NCBI RefSeq assembly: GCF_023050945.1 | Contig: NZ_JALKIM010000006.1 | Location: 28,365 to 92,364, forward strand | DNA: 64,000 nt | Reading direction: 5' to 3' | Source of the DNA: Anaerobiospirillum sp. NML120448 | GTDB taxonomy: Bacteria > Pseudomonadota > Gammaproteobacteria > Enterobacterales > Succinivibrionaceae | Shown here: positions 45,689-54,956 of the stretch, in pieces | How the letters are laid out: each line of letters opens with the position of its first letter | Numbering within the stretch: position 1 is the first letter of the stretch | Program-made: the position numbers and the translations under genes | The notes under the pieces: model-generated | The model's input: only the letters and a program-made list of their open reading frames with translations | Database searches by the model: none | Told to the model about the DNA's origin: nothing

Positions 45689-46585
45689 TTAGTGAATGGT
45701 ATTTAAACCGCCATCATAATGCTGTAATTCAGCAGCAATCATATCTAATTGCTCTGAGCTTAGTGGATTACGATGCTGGTCTTGGATTTGTCCACCTAAT
45801 TGATCAATAAAGATTTCAGTAGCCATACGCAAGGCCTTGAAATAAGCATAAGCTTTACCTTTTTCAGGTAAGGTCATGTAAAGAGCAATGGCTGAGGTTT
45901 GGAAATCTTTCATATTCTCTGGGAAGTAATAAGGTGCTTCCATAGAGCAAATTCTAAATACTTCGTTTTCTTTAGTATTAGAATTTTCATACACAAAATA
46001 AATCTTGAGATTATCCTTAATAAAGCCCTGAATAAAGCCTTTTTGATTGCAAATATCCTCAATATCCTCACCTAAGTAAGGATGGCCTGGAGCGGCAGAA
46101 ACAATTAACTCATATACATTACGAGGCTCAACATTTTGAACAGGCTCTGAATTATTGTATTGAGAGCCATCATAAGCTACCTCTTCTACACCCATAGCGG
46201 CATCATTGGTGTTGCGAGGCTTATGATTAACGCTCACAGCAGCAGAGTTTTGTAATTGCTCGTAGCTGTCATCAAAGCCCTCAGGTAAAGACATATGACG
46301 GGTATTGTTAGTATAAGAGTTAGAACTTGGAGTAGATTTATTAATCTTGCCTACCGATATTTCAATATTATCCTCAAGATCATCATGGTCACTAAGCTCA
46401 CTGGTAACAATACGCACTTTGCCTACATGTGATGACTTGCTAATTTCTTGATCACGAGCGTTATCTTTTTGTAGTTTGCGATTTTTTGGCTTACCTGAAA
46501 ACCATAAGCCATGAATAATAAAGATGAAGATGCAGATTGCACCGACAATTAAAACGATAGAACTAGGATCGGTAAAAGCAGACAT
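45689..46585 (-). CDS. zipA: Cell division protein ZipA
   Basis: Tethers FtsZ to the membrane. The internal ATG at 46585, preceded by GAGGTGG, gives 298 residues (E. coli 328) and the right topology: a short N-terminus, one transmembrane segment (about 9-28) then basic residues SGKPKNRKLQKD, matching ZipA's N-out/C-in layout. The linker (about 40-165) is polar and the C-terminal FtsZ-binding domain (about 165-298) has LIVSAAPGHPYLGEDI and a MTLPEKGKAYAYFKALRMATEIF stretch near the end. Divergent from cysZ and followed by ligA, as in E. coli. Confidence 0.92.
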   Translation of the reverse strand: MSAFTDPSSIVLIVGAICIFIFIIHGLWFSGKPKNRKLQKDNARDQEISKSSHVGKVRIVTSELSDHDDLEDNIEISVGKINKSTPSSNSYTNNTRHMSLPEGFDDSYEQLQNSAAVSVNHKPRNTNDAAMGVEEVAYDGSQYNNSEPVQNVEPRNVYELIVSAAPGHPYLGEDIEDICNQKGFIQGFIKDNLKIYFVYENSNTKENEVFRICSMEAPYYFPENMKDFQTSAIALYMTLPEKGKAYAYFKALRMATEIFIDQLGGQIQDQHRNPLSSEQLDMIAAELQHYDGGLNTIH

Positions 46586-47152
46586 CAGCCACCTCAGGGA
46601 AATTAGAATACTTACCAAGTATATTCTGCATAGACATGCAACCTTATAAAGAACGGATATTACTTGGCAGGCAATAATATAAAAGCATAAGATTGCGCTT
46701 AATTTAGCGATTATTATCTCATTATACAATGAGCAAATACTTAGGTCAGCAAAGACAATTACTACTTAAGTCTATATGCTATTGCCAGTTCTTATTTTAA
46801 AGCTGGCGATCAATCTTGTATAAGATGCCTAACAACAGGGCACCCCAGGGCAAAGTGCAAAATGGCAAGGGGCAATGGGCAAGCTAGTAGCCATGCCTGC
46901 GCAGCAAATGCTCTGCAGCGCTTAGGGGTATAGTTAGGAGCAGCCTGGCAAAGCAAGGCAGCGCCTGACACAGCCTGACAGCACCTGGCAGAGCCTGGCG
47001 GTGTCAGGTGATGCTAGGTGGTGCCTGGTAGGGGGGCTTGAGAATTAATTTTACTTTTTTTAGTAAACTAAGTTGTAGCTAAACTATATAGTATAAGATT
47101 AAGGCCATAATGATTACTTATGCTAATAAGGCTTATCACCTAGGAGTTAATG
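46586..47152. other. zipA-cysZ divergent intergenic region
   Basis: 567 bases: AT-rich zipA promoter side, a repeat island at 46840-47035, then an AT-rich cysZ promoter side. The open frame that extends zipA upstream to 46729 has no ribosome site and would place extra hydrophobic residues before the ZipA anchor. Confidence 0.7.
46840..47035. repeat. GCCTGGCA/GCCTGACA repeat island
   Basis: About 200 GC-rich bases; 46945-47030 repeats an 8-11 base word (GCCTGGCA, GCCTGACA, CACCTGGCAG) at least eight times, and the last part is complementary to it (GTGTCAGGTG), so a large hairpin is possible. Confidence 0.75.
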
Positions 47153-47938
47153 ATGATAAAAGATAGCGTAAATCAAACAATTTCACCATTTAGTGTCTTT
47201 GGCTATTTAGGATCGGGCTTAAATTTAGCCTTGTCTAAAGAGTGCCGTTTATTTGTCATTATTCCAATAGTAATCAATTTTGTAGTCTTGATTTTAGGTG
47301 GTTACTTAATGTTTCAAACTATCTATGGCATGCTACAAAATTATTTAGACATGTTGCCTCAGTGGTTAAGCTTTTTAAGCTATGTGATTTACGTTTTGCT
47401 ATTAGCATCAGTGGGCTTTGTCTTTTGCTACATCTTTTCTACCATTGCTACCATTATTGCTTCACCTTTTTATGGACTTCTAGCTGAAAAAGCAGAAGGC
47501 TTGATTAGAGGTAATAGTGTTGCTTTGGATAATGGTGATTCTTTTGCTGATATAGTTAAAGATGTACCACGTATTATTAAGCGTGAGCTTCAAAAAATGG
47601 GCTTTTACTTGCCACGAGTATTAGTTTGTCTCATCATTTCCTTTATTCCTGTAGTGAATATTGTTGCTCCTATTTGTTGGTTCTTATTAGCTGCCTGGAT
47701 GATGTCAGTTCAATATGTGGACTACGCTTATGACAACCATAAAATTTCTTTTGCCCAAATGCGTCACGATCTTTCACAACAACGTTTAGCTACATTCTCA
47801 ATGGGCGCTATAATCTCATTAGCTATGACTATTCCATTATTAAATCTTCTTATTCCTCCAGCAGCTGTTTGTGCTGGTACTAAGTATTATGTAGAAATGG
47901 AAAAGCGCTACACTTTAGATGGTGCTTTACGTCAGTAG
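47153..47938 (+). CDS. cysZ: Sulfate transporter CysZ
   Basis: Inner-membrane sulfate uptake protein. AGGAG is 6 nt before the ATG at 47153 and only 3 nt before the ATG at 47150, so 47153 is preferred: 261 residues (E. coli 253). Hydrophobic segments: about 30-55, 68-95, 160-195 and 215-235. FGYLGSGLNLALSKECRLFVIIPI matches the CysZ N-terminus, and IASPFYGLLAEKAEGL the conserved central loop. Divergent from zipA as in E. coli, but cysK, ptsH, which follow in enterics, are missing. Confidence 0.92.
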   Translation: MIKDSVNQTISPFSVFGYLGSGLNLALSKECRLFVIIPIVINFVVLILGGYLMFQTIYGMLQNYLDMLPQWLSFLSYVIYVLLLASVGFVFCYIFSTIATIIASPFYGLLAEKAEGLIRGNSVALDNGDSFADIVKDVPRIIKRELQKMGFYLPRVLVCLIISFIPVVNIVAPICWFLLAAWMMSVQYVDYAYDNHKISFAQMRHDLSQQRLATFSMGAIISLAMTIPLLNLLIPPAAVCAGTKYYVEMEKRYTLDGALRQ

Positions 47939-47966
47939 CATATTGCGATTTACTGAAAAGAAATTA

Positions 47967-48003
47967 TACGGCTCAAATAAGTTTAATTATTTGGGCCGTA
48001 AGT
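47967..48003 (+). terminator. Hairpin after cysZ
   Basis: TACGGC (47967-47972) with GCCGTA (47995-48000) and CAAATAA with TTATTTG (47987-47993) form a long stem with a T/G mismatch. No strong T run follows, so it may only partly terminate. Confidence 0.6.
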
Positions 48004-48037
48004 TTGGTCTAAGGCTGACTTAAAAGGGGCTAATAAA

Positions 48038-49819
48038 ATGTATACCATGTCAGGAGTTACTGTGTCAGAGGGTGTGAGCGAAGGCCGCGCCTTTGTTATT
48101 AGTCATGGTAATGAGGAGGATGTAGTAGACGTAGTAGCCTCTTTTAGCGCTAGCGAAGAGAGTATTAAGTACCGTCAAGCTAGCCGAGAATTTGCCAACA
48201 AGCTCAACAATGCTGCCTCGGGTACTGTACCTGATAAGGTAAGAGATCTCTTTGGTGCTGTGGCTTCATACATTACCAATGCTAACAATATTAAAGATAT
48301 TGATAAGCTCATTTATGAGGGCCATACCGCTTTAGATGCAGCACAAAGTATCTTAATTCCTAAAATCAAGCGCTTTACTCAAAGCGCTCAAGTTTATGAG
48401 CCTGGCACTACTAATCAAGACTCAAACTATAAAGACACTGTTGATAATTTAACCTCTGGTGGGGCTTTGGATCAGCGCTCCCGTGAGGATTATGAAAATG
48501 ATTGGGAAATGCAATTAGGTGCTAAAGAACTCCAATCTTTAATGCGTGACTTTATTAGTACTATTGGCTCTAAAAAAGAATTAACCTCTGATATGCCTCG
48601 CCTTAATGAGCCAAGCGTAATTATTGCCAGTGATCTTAGTCCTGCTAGATTTTTATCTTTGCATACAGAGCTGGTCAGGGCTGTTATTTTAGAGGGCGGA
48701 CAAGCATCTAGTCACTTAAGTACTGTGCTTAGAGACTTGTGTATTCCTGCCATTTATGGGGTTAAAGGGGCACTGACCATTAGAAATGGTGAGCATGTTT
48801 TAGTTGATGCTAATCGTGGCTCTATTTTGGTCGAACCCCCTGTAGATACTGCTAAAGCCTTAATTGCACAACAAGATTTATTTGCCGACGACGATGATGG
48901 TGATGATGAGTGCTCTAATATTGGCGTAACTGTAGCAGGCTCTATGGGTGCTATAGGTGAGGTTGATCGTTTAGCTCGTTATTTTAACCACGGTTTAGGC
49001 TTATTGCGCTCAGAGTTTTTGTTCTTAAATCTGCATCACGAGCCTAGTGTTGATGAGATGGTAACTGCCTTTAGGTCTATTTTTGACAAAATACCTAAGA
49101 ATGCTCCGCTTACTGCTCGCACTTTTGATTTTGCAGGAGATAAGCGCCCATTATTTACCTTAGATATGGATGAGGTAGGCCCACTTAGAAAATACGGTGC
49201 TCAGGTAGGTTCTCGTTTATTAAAAAATGAGCTACGTGCTTTATTGCTTGCTTCTCAAGGCCGTGAGATTTGTATAGTCTTCCCTTTAATTACTCGTATT
49301 AGTGAAGCTAAAGCTTTAAATGAATTGCTCGATCAGGTTAAACAAGAGTTACAACACGAAGGCGCTTCTATGGGAGAGGCTAAAGTTGCTTTAATGATTG
49401 AAACACCTGCTGCCGTGCTCTCAGCTCGTGCCTTTGCGGCATATGGTGATATGTTCTTAATTGGTACTAGCTCTTTAGCTGAGTATGCAGCTGCTCCTAG
49501 ACCACCTGAGGATTACTTTACCCCAGCCCTTTCAAAAATGATTGCTATTGCCTGTAAAGGTGCCCATGATGAGGGCGTTACTGTTGGCTTGGCAGGTCGC
49601 TTTGCTATGCGTACTGAGCTATTGCCTTTTTACTTATCTTTAGGTGTTAGCTATATCACAACCGATGCAGCCTCTTTATCTAAAGTAAGAAAAGAGCTGC
49701 AAAGGCTTTATGATCGTGGACTTGAGCCTCATTTTGATTTGTCTTTATATCAACAAATTATGGATATAGCGTCAGCTCGAGATTTACAGCAATTGTTTAA
49801 TGATAAGTTTTCATTGTAA
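48038..49819 (+). CDS. ptsI: PTS enzyme I homologue, probably catalytically degenerate
   Basis: 593 residues (E. coli 575). The enzyme I layout is clear: HPr-binding helices (about 30-150), the phospho-His swivelling domain with GGQASSHLSTVLRDL (E. coli GGRTSHTSIMARSL; His kept near 228, one residue extra), and the PEP-binding barrel with GLLRSEFLFLN, RTFDFAGDKRP and LMIETPAA. Barrel catalytic residues are altered: GTNDLTQYTLAVDRGN of E. coli reads GTSSLAEYAAAPRPPE here, and GMCGELAGDE reads GVTVGLAGRF, so the catalytic Cys is Thr. The PEP reaction is therefore doubtful. AAAAGGGG precedes the ATG. A strong terminator separates it from crr; ptsH is not adjacent. Confidence 0.85.
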   Translation: MYTMSGVTVSEGVSEGRAFVISHGNEEDVVDVVASFSASEESIKYRQASREFANKLNNAASGTVPDKVRDLFGAVASYITNANNIKDIDKLIYEGHTALDAAQSILIPKIKRFTQSAQVYEPGTTNQDSNYKDTVDNLTSGGALDQRSREDYENDWEMQLGAKELQSLMRDFISTIGSKKELTSDMPRLNEPSVIIASDLSPARFLSLHTELVRAVILEGGQASSHLSTVLRDLCIPAIYGVKGALTIRNGEHVLVDANRGSILVEPPVDTAKALIAQQDLFADDDDGDDECSNIGVTVAGSMGAIGEVDRLARYFNHGLGLLRSEFLFLNLHHEPSVDEMVTAFRSIFDKIPKNAPLTARTFDFAGDKRPLFTLDMDEVGPLRKYGAQVGSRLLKNELRALLLASQGREICIVFPLITRISEAKALNELLDQVKQELQHEGASMGEAKVALMIETPAAVLSARAFAAYGDMFLIGTSSLAEYAAAPRPPEDYFTPALSKMIAIACKGAHDEGVTVGLAGRFAMRTELLPFYLSLGVSYITTDAASLSKVRKELQRLYDRGLEPHFDLSLYQQIMDIASARDLQQLFNDKFSL

Positions 49820-49820
49820 A

Positions 49821-49860
49821 AAACAAGGCCTAGAGGGTAAGCTCTCTAGGCTTTTTTCTT
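49821..49860 (+). terminator. Terminator between ptsI and crr
   Basis: GCCTAGAG (49828-49835) pairs with CTCTAGGC (49844-49851), extended by AA/TT pairs on the outside, followed by TTTTTTCTTGTT. It implies that crr is transcribed separately. Confidence 0.88.
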
Positions 49861-49971
49861 GTTCTTATTCTTTGCTAAAGTTAGCGCTCTAGGCTTAAAA
49901 TGGTAGTCAATAGTAGTATGGTAAATTATTACTATGAGTTTAGTGTTTTATGCAGGTTTAGGAGAGCTATT

Positions 49972-50508
49972 ATGGGATTTTTATCTCAGTTATTTAAGCG
50001 AGCTAGCGTATCTGCTAGTGAAACCCCTGTAGACAATATCCAAGCTGATTTTTCTTTGTTTGCTCCTGTTTCAGGTACCTTGTTGCCTTTAGAGGAGGTT
50101 CCAGACATTGTAATTTCAGAAAAGGTAATGGGTGAGGGTGTTGCTGTCGTACCTGAGAGTGAAACTATAGTCGCTCCTTGTGATGGTGTTATTTCTCGAC
50201 TTTTACCTACTAAAAATGCTTTTGCTGTCCGTATGGCTGAGGGCTTAGAAGTTTATGTAACATTTGGTGTCGAGTCTATGGAGCTTAAAGGCGAAGGCTT
50301 TGTTACCAAGGTTAATTTAGGCGATGAAGTAAAAAAGGGTGATCCTATTATTATTACTGACCCACGCTTGCTCTCTAACCGCTTAAAATCAACCATTACC
50401 TCCATGATAGTTATCAAGAGCTCAATTGATTTAGAGCGCGTGACTAATGCCTCGGGTAAATGCCTAGCAGGTCATACTCCAGTCTTATGGATCAGCTTAA
50501 AAAAATAG
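49972..50508 (+). CDS. crr: EIIA-Glc homologue lacking both active-site histidines
   Basis: 178 residues (E. coli 169) from the ATG at 49972, preceded by AGGAGAG. The fold is unmistakable: SLFAPVSGTLLPLEEVPD, IVAPCDGVISRLLPTKNAFAV and VYVTFGVESMELKGEGF. In E. coli these are NHAFSI with His75 and LFVHFGIDTVELKGEGF with the phosphorylated His90. Here the codons are AAT (Asn) and ACA (Thr), read directly from the sequence at about 50212-50270. The protein cannot be phosphorylated at the canonical site. The rest of the surface that binds targets such as adenylate cyclase or permeases is fairly conserved, so a phosphorylation-independent regulatory role is possible. Confidence 0.88.
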   Translation: MGFLSQLFKRASVSASETPVDNIQADFSLFAPVSGTLLPLEEVPDIVISEKVMGEGVAVVPESETIVAPCDGVISRLLPTKNAFAVRMAEGLEVYVTFGVESMELKGEGFVTKVNLGDEVKKGDPIIITDPRLLSNRLKSTITSMIVIKSSIDLERVTNASGKCLAGHTPVLWISLKK

Positions 50509-50548
50509 TAGCAGCGGCATAGTACCAAAATATACCGCAATTCCAACC

Positions 50549-50580
50549 TAAGCCCCATTCCTATGGGGCTTAAGTTTTGG
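50549..50580 (+). terminator. Hairpin after crr
   Basis: TAAGCCCCAT (50549-50558) and ATGGGGCTTA (50563-50572) form a perfect 10-bp stem with a 4-nt loop; AGTTTTGG follows. Confidence 0.7.
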
Positions 50581-50639
50581 ACTGTCCTTATATGGGGTAA
50601 GCCCAAAGCGTATAGCAATAACTCCTGTTTTCTATCCCA

Positions 50640-50785
50640 AGGAACATTCATAGCGATGGTAAGGGTCATTGCGTGGCTATGGCAAGAGCCACTTTATAGC
50701 GATAGCTGAGGAATTTCATTGCGATGGCAAGGAGCATTGCGTGGCGATGGCAAGAGCTATGGGATAGGGGATAGGGGGAACTTTA
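50640..50785. repeat. CATTGCGTGGC/GCGATGGCAAG repeat island
   Basis: Two to four imperfect copies of a ~50-base unit carrying GCGATGGCAAGGAGCATTGCG or TGGCTATGGCAAGAGC, ending in GGGATAGGGG repeats just before the small ORF at 50786; its 3' end supplies that gene's ribosome site. Confidence 0.75.
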
Positions 50786-50992
50786 GTGCTTGAAATTATG
50801 AGTGATACTAAGCAAAAGAAAAAAATTGATAATAGTGATGCCCAAACCAAAAGAAAAAGAGCAGCTAACAAGTACTCTAAGTTAACGGATCTTGAGATTG
50901 AGGCAAAAATAAGAGAGTTAGAGCAGCGTAATGCAGAGTTGGAAGCCGAGAGGATGGCATTGAAAAAATCAATACGCTCAATCAAATTTTAA
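50786..50992 (+). CDS. Small basic coiled-coil protein of unknown function
   Basis: 68 residues from the GTG at 50786, which has AGGGGGA 6 nt upstream; the ATG at 50798 would give 64 residues with a poorer site. The first half is Lys/Arg-rich (KQKKKIDNS, KRKRAANKY), the second a heptad-like helix (LTDLEIEAKIRELEQRNAELEAE contains Leu/Ile at regular spacing). It could bind nucleic acid or dimerise. Its ribosome site lies at the end of a repeat island, and a clear terminator follows. No family recognised; coding status is likely but not certain. Confidence 0.6.
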   Translation: MLEIMSDTKQKKKIDNSDAQTKRKRAANKYSKLTDLEIEAKIRELEQRNAELEAERMALKKSIRSIKF

Positions 50993-51005
50993 GTGATACG
51001 AACTA

Positions 51006-51044
51006 AAAAAAGGGGCTAGCTTTTTTAAGCTAGCCCTCTTTTTT
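51006..51044. terminator. Bidirectional terminator, small ORF / pntB
   Basis: GGGCTAGC (51013-51020) pairs with GCTAGCCC (51029-51036), flanked by A7 before and TCTTTTTT after. Confidence 0.92.
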
Positions 51045-51086
51045 ATCGTCCCAACAAGTTGGGATCACATCGTTAAGCTTGCGCTA

Positions 51087-52592
51087 TTAGATGTTAGCTA
51101 CGATATCTTCAACGGTCTTCTTTGCATCACCGAAGAGCATGAAAGAATTGTCCTTGAAGAATAATGGGTTTTGAACGCCTGCGTAACCAGCATTCATAGA
51201 ACGCTTGAATACGACAACGTTGCGAGCCTTCCAAACCTCTAATACTGGCATACCAGCGATTGGGCTGTTTGGATTCTCTAAAGCAGCTGGGTTAACGGTA
51301 TCGTTAGCGCCGATAACTAATACGGTATCAGTATTCTCGAAGTCGTCATTGATTTCGTCCATTTCAAATACGATATCGTAAGGAACCTTAGCCTCAGCTA
51401 ATAATACGTTCATGTGACCTGGTAAACGGCCTGCTACTGGGTGAATAGCAAAGCGTACATTAATGCCACGCTCTTGTAACTTCTCAGTTAACTGAGCAAC
51501 AGCTTGCTGGGCTTGAGATACAGCCATACCATAGCCTGGAGCGATGATAACAGAAGAAGAGTTCTTTAATAACTCAGCAACTTCGTTAGCCTTAAGCTCG
51601 TGGTACTCACCAACTTCCTCATCACCAGAAGCAGCAGCGCCTTCGTTGCCGAAGCCACCAGCGATAACAGAGATGAAGGAGCGGTTCATTGCCTTACACA
51701 TGATGTAAGAAAGAATAGCACCAGAAGAACCTACTAATGCACCAGTAACGATTAAGAGGTCGTTAGAGAGCATGAAGCCAGAGGCAGCTGCAGCCCAACC
51801 AGAGTAGGAGTTGAGCATGGAGATAACAACTGGCATATCAGCACCACCGATAGCAGCCACTAAGTGGATACCAAAGGCAAATGCGATTAAGGTCATTAAG
51901 ATTAATGGAAGTACTGGAGGTACATCAGCAGCCATGAACCAAATTAAGAGCGCTACGGAAATAATAATAGCGCCTAAATTTAAGAAGTGGCCACCTGGTA
52001 ACATTAAAGGAGCAGACTTAAAGATTGCTAACTTGTAGGAGCCGTTGAGCTTACCGTAAGCAACAATAGAACCAGTGAAGGTAACTGCACCAATGAAGAT
52101 ACCTAAGAAGATCTCAATTAAGTGGGTGTTTAACTCACCAGCGCTCATAGCGTGCTCGCCACCCATGGTTGCAGCAGCCTGAGCAGCAGCATCCATTAAA
52201 GCAACGATAGTAGCTTGAGAAGCGTCAAGTGGGATAGTTACAGTGTCTGGAGCAACAGCGCCAAGCTCTAAGTAAGAGTTAAAGCCTACTAATACAGCAG
52301 CTAAACCTACGAAAGAGTGCATGAAGGCGATAAGCTCTGGCATCTGAGTCATAACAACACGACGTGCTACGTAGATACCAATACCTGCGCCTAAGCCCAT
52401 TGCTAAAATGATAAGTAAGAAACCAGTTGCACTGTCTACCTGGGCAAAGGTGGCAACTAAGGCGATAGCCATACCAACCATACCAGATAAGCAGCCGTAC
52501 TTAGCAGTTTCTTGCTTAGAAAGGCCTGCTAAGGCCATGATAAAGAGCAGTGCGGCCAAAATATAGGCCATATGTATAGGACCTGCTACCAT
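51087..52592 (-). CDS. pntB: NAD(P) transhydrogenase subunit beta
   Basis: Proton-translocating transhydrogenase, NADP(H)-binding subunit. 501 residues (E. coli 462). About nine membrane helices come first, starting [25 protein letters not shown]; conserved [28 protein letters not shown] follows. The soluble NADP domain (about 330-501) has [15 protein letters not shown] and [34 protein letters not shown] ~35-residue Ala/Met/Glu-rich loop insertion (about 125-160) accounts for the greater length. pntA ends 20 bases upstream. Confidence 0.95.
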   Translation of the reverse strand: MVAGPIHMAYILAALLFIMALAGLSKQETAKYGCLSGMVGMAIALVATFAQVDSATGFLLIILAMGLGAGIGIYVARRVVMTQMPELIAFMHSFVGLAAVLVGFNSYLELGAVAPDTVTIPLDASQATIVALMDAAAQAAATMGGEHAMSAGELNTHLIEIFLGIFIGAVTFTGSIVAYGKLNGSYKLAIFKSAPLMLPGGHFLNLGAIIISVALLIWFMAADVPPVLPLILMTLIAFAFGIHLVAAIGGADMPVVISMLNSYSGWAAAASGFMLSNDLLIVTGALVGSSGAILSYIMCKAMNRSFISVIAGGFGNEGAAASGDEEVGEYHELKANEVAELLKNSSSVIIAPGYGMAVSQAQQAVAQLTEKLQERGINVRFAIHPVAGRLPGHMNVLLAEAKVPYDIVFEMDEINDDFENTDTVLVIGANDTVNPAALENPNSPIAGMPVLEVWKARNVVVFKRSMNAGYAGVQNPLFFKDNSFMLFGDAKKTVEDIVANI

Positions 52593-52612
52593 TTCTTAAT
52601 ATCTCCTGATCC

Positions 52613-54151
52613 TTACTGCTGTTTCTTGAACATGGATAGCATACGACGTGTTACGGCGAAGCCACCAAAGATGTTGATGGAAGCAATGAGCACACCGATA
52701 AAGGCAAGTGCGCCAATAATGATGCTGCCAGAGCTGATCTGGAGCAAGGCACCAACAACGATAATACCTGAAATAGCGTTAGTAACAGCCATTAGAGGTG
52801 TATGTAAGGAATGAGTTACGTTCCAAACTACGTAGTAACCTACTACACATGAAAGTACGAATACAGTGAAGTGTGGTAAGAACTTTTCTGGAGCGTAAAT
52901 ACCAATTAAAGCAAAAGCCACAATCAAGAGACCTACTAAAGAAGCCTTGAAGCGTGGAGAAATTTGGCGTTGCTCAACCTTTTGTACTGGAGCCTCAGCA
53001 GCAGGAGCTGCAGGAGCTGCAGAAACGCTGATCTTTGGAGGTGGGAAGGTAATCTCACCATCCTTAGTAACAGACATATTACGTAAGATCACATCTTCAA
53101 AGTCGATGTTGATGTTGCCATCCTTGTTTGGAGATAAGATCTTAACTAAGTTTACTAAGTTAGTTGAGTAAAGCTGTGAAGACTGAGCTGGTAAGCGGCA
53201 AGCTAAATCAGAGTAACCAATGATCTTTACGCCGTTCTCGGTAGTAGTTACCTTGCCCTCTACAGTTAACTCACAGTTACCACCAGTAGCGGCAGCTAAG
53301 TCAACAATAACTGAGCCTGGCTTCATGCTCTCAACCATCTCCTTGGAGATTAAGCGTGGAGCAGCCTTACCTGGAATAGCAGCGGTAGTAATGATGATGT
53401 CTACATCCTTAGCCTGAGCTGCGAATAACTCCATCTCAGCCTTGATGAACTCATCAGACATTACCTTAGCGTAACCGTCGGATGAACCGCCATCTTCGTT
53501 AGCGAAGTTAAGCTTTAAGAACTCACCGCCCATGGACTTAATTTGATCGGCTACTTCTAAACGAGTATCGAAAGCACGAACAATAGCACCTAAGGAGTGA
53601 GCAGCACCAATAGCAGCAAGACCAGCTACGCCAGCACCGATAACTAATACCTTAGCTGGTGGAACCTTACCTGCGGCAGTTACCTGGCCAGTAAAGAAGC
53701 GACCGAAGTTGTGGGCAGCTTCAATAACAGCACGATAACCAGAAATATTGGCAGTTGAGGATAATGCGTCTAATGCCTGAGCACGAGAGATACGAGGTAC
53801 CATGTCCATAGCAAGAACATTGACCTTCTTAGCATTAAGTTTCTCAACGAGTTCAGGGTTTTGAGCTGGGCGAATGAAGCTTACTAAGGTTTGGCCTTCC
53901 TTTAATAACTTGATTTCGTCATCAGTAGGAGCGTTAACCTTGAAAATAATGTCGCTTTGCCAAATTTCACGACCACGTAAAACCTTAGCACCAGCTGCGC
54001 TATATGCAGCGTCATCAAAGCTGGCGTCGGCACCTGCGTTTGCTTGAATTGCAACCTCAAAGCCCAACTTGATGAGCTTGGTTACGGTATCAGGAGTGGC
54101 GGCCACTCTTGTTTCGCCTTTCAAGCTCTCTTTTGGAATACCTATCAGCAT
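52613..54151 (-). CDS. pntA: NAD(P) transhydrogenase subunit alpha
   Basis: 512 residues (E. coli 510). The NAD(H)-binding domain (about 1-375) begins [20 protein letters not shown] and includes the Rossmann motif [22 protein letters not shown] near residue 168 and the RQD-loop-like region. The membrane part (about 420-512) has four hydrophobic helices ending in [18 protein letters not shown]. The linker between them is Ala/Pro-rich. First gene of the pntA-pntB operon; a promoter with a palindrome in its spacer lies about 100 bases upstream. Confidence 0.96.
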   Translation of the reverse strand: MLIGIPKESLKGETRVAATPDTVTKLIKLGFEVAIQANAGADASFDDAAYSAAGAKVLRGREIWQSDIIFKVNAPTDDEIKLLKEGQTLVSFIRPAQNPELVEKLNAKKVNVLAMDMVPRISRAQALDALSSTANISGYRAVIEAAHNFGRFFTGQVTAAGKVPPAKVLVIGAGVAGLAAIGAAHSLGAIVRAFDTRLEVADQIKSMGGEFLKLNFANEDGGSSDGYAKVMSDEFIKAEMELFAAQAKDVDIIITTAAIPGKAAPRLISKEMVESMKPGSVIVDLAAATGGNCELTVEGKVTTTENGVKIIGYSDLACRLPAQSSQLYSTNLVNLVKILSPNKDGNINIDFEDVILRNMSVTKDGEITFPPPKISVSAAPAAPAAEAPVQKVEQRQISPRFKASLVGLLIVAFALIGIYAPEKFLPHFTVFVLSCVVGYYVVWNVTHSLHTPLMAVTNAISGIIVVGALLQISSGSIIIGALAFIGVLIASINIFGGFAVTRRMLSMFKKQQ

Positions 54152-54956
54152 GGCTTTTTCCTGTTAAATAAAATTTACTTATTTCTCACCACAGTCAATG
54201 ACTCTGCAACAATGAGTATTTTTGTATCTGGCAAGAGGATTAATCCTGACATAATGCAACTTACTTAAGCAAGTATCAACATTTTTAACTGTACTTTTAG
54301 AGCAAGCACACAAAATAGCAAAAGACCTTTTATTGATAATCTTGATTTTAAGCACTCATAGCTCAACATGTTATTTTGGTTAAAAGCTGATAAATATGGC
54401 GTTTTATTGGGTGTATGGTAGGTGCAAAATGACGATAAAGTAAAAATTCACTTTTGTTTTTATTGTGTCTAGAAAATAGTGAGCTTTTACTTAGCAAAAT
54501 CCTAATAAAGCCTTTATTTATCAGCTATTCAGTATGTTTTATATTAATTAAACATATTTATTAACTATCTTTAATAAATTAAACCAAATGGTACTTTCGT
54601 AATGAAAATCTGATAAAACTAGGAAAGAGCAATATAAGGTCAGCTTTTATATCTGTTAAAGGTGGGGCAAATTTTACCTTGGCAAAATCTTAATATTTAA
54701 ATTATGAAATTTAACTCCAAATTAGTGCTCTTAGCTGAAACTTGGCAGTGAAAAAAGCTTAAATTATGAGCCATGGAACGCAGTCAATCATGCTAAAATA
54801 GCTAATTTTGTTGATTTTAAGCTCTTAAGAGTTTGCAAGATGTTTTTGGACTCTTGTGCTCTTGGTGTGGCAAGGAGCTTAAGTGCTTTAAGTCTAAGAG
54901 CTAATCAGTTAGATAGCTGAAAAAGACTTACTTAAGTTAAAAAAAGGGTGTCATCT
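54152..54956. other. AT-rich pntA-queA divergent intergenic region
   Basis: 805 bases. The pntA-proximal end holds a good minus-strand promoter (54251-54279). The rest is AT-rich with no convincing ORF, RNA gene or repeat. A short plus-strand ORF crossing the pntA start is antisense shadow. Confidence 0.7.
54237..54279 (-). promoter_or_regulatory. pntAB promoter with palindromic elements
   Basis: On the minus strand: -35 TTGATA (plus 54274-54279), 17-base spacer, -10 CATTAT (54251-54256). The spacer contains the imperfect palindrome ACTTGCTTAAGTAAGT, and GGATTAATCC (54237-54246) is a perfect palindrome near the start site. Either may be an operator. Confidence 0.6.

Noticed and set aside
48038..50508. 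Frameshift or sequencing error as the cause of missing PTS catalytic residues
   Set aside because: Reading frames are open, flanking residues align continuously on both sides of each changed site, and the changes are single-codon substitutions.
54044..54268. Plus-strand ORF across the pntA start
   Set aside because: Antisense to pntA and the promoter region, no ribosome site, no family.
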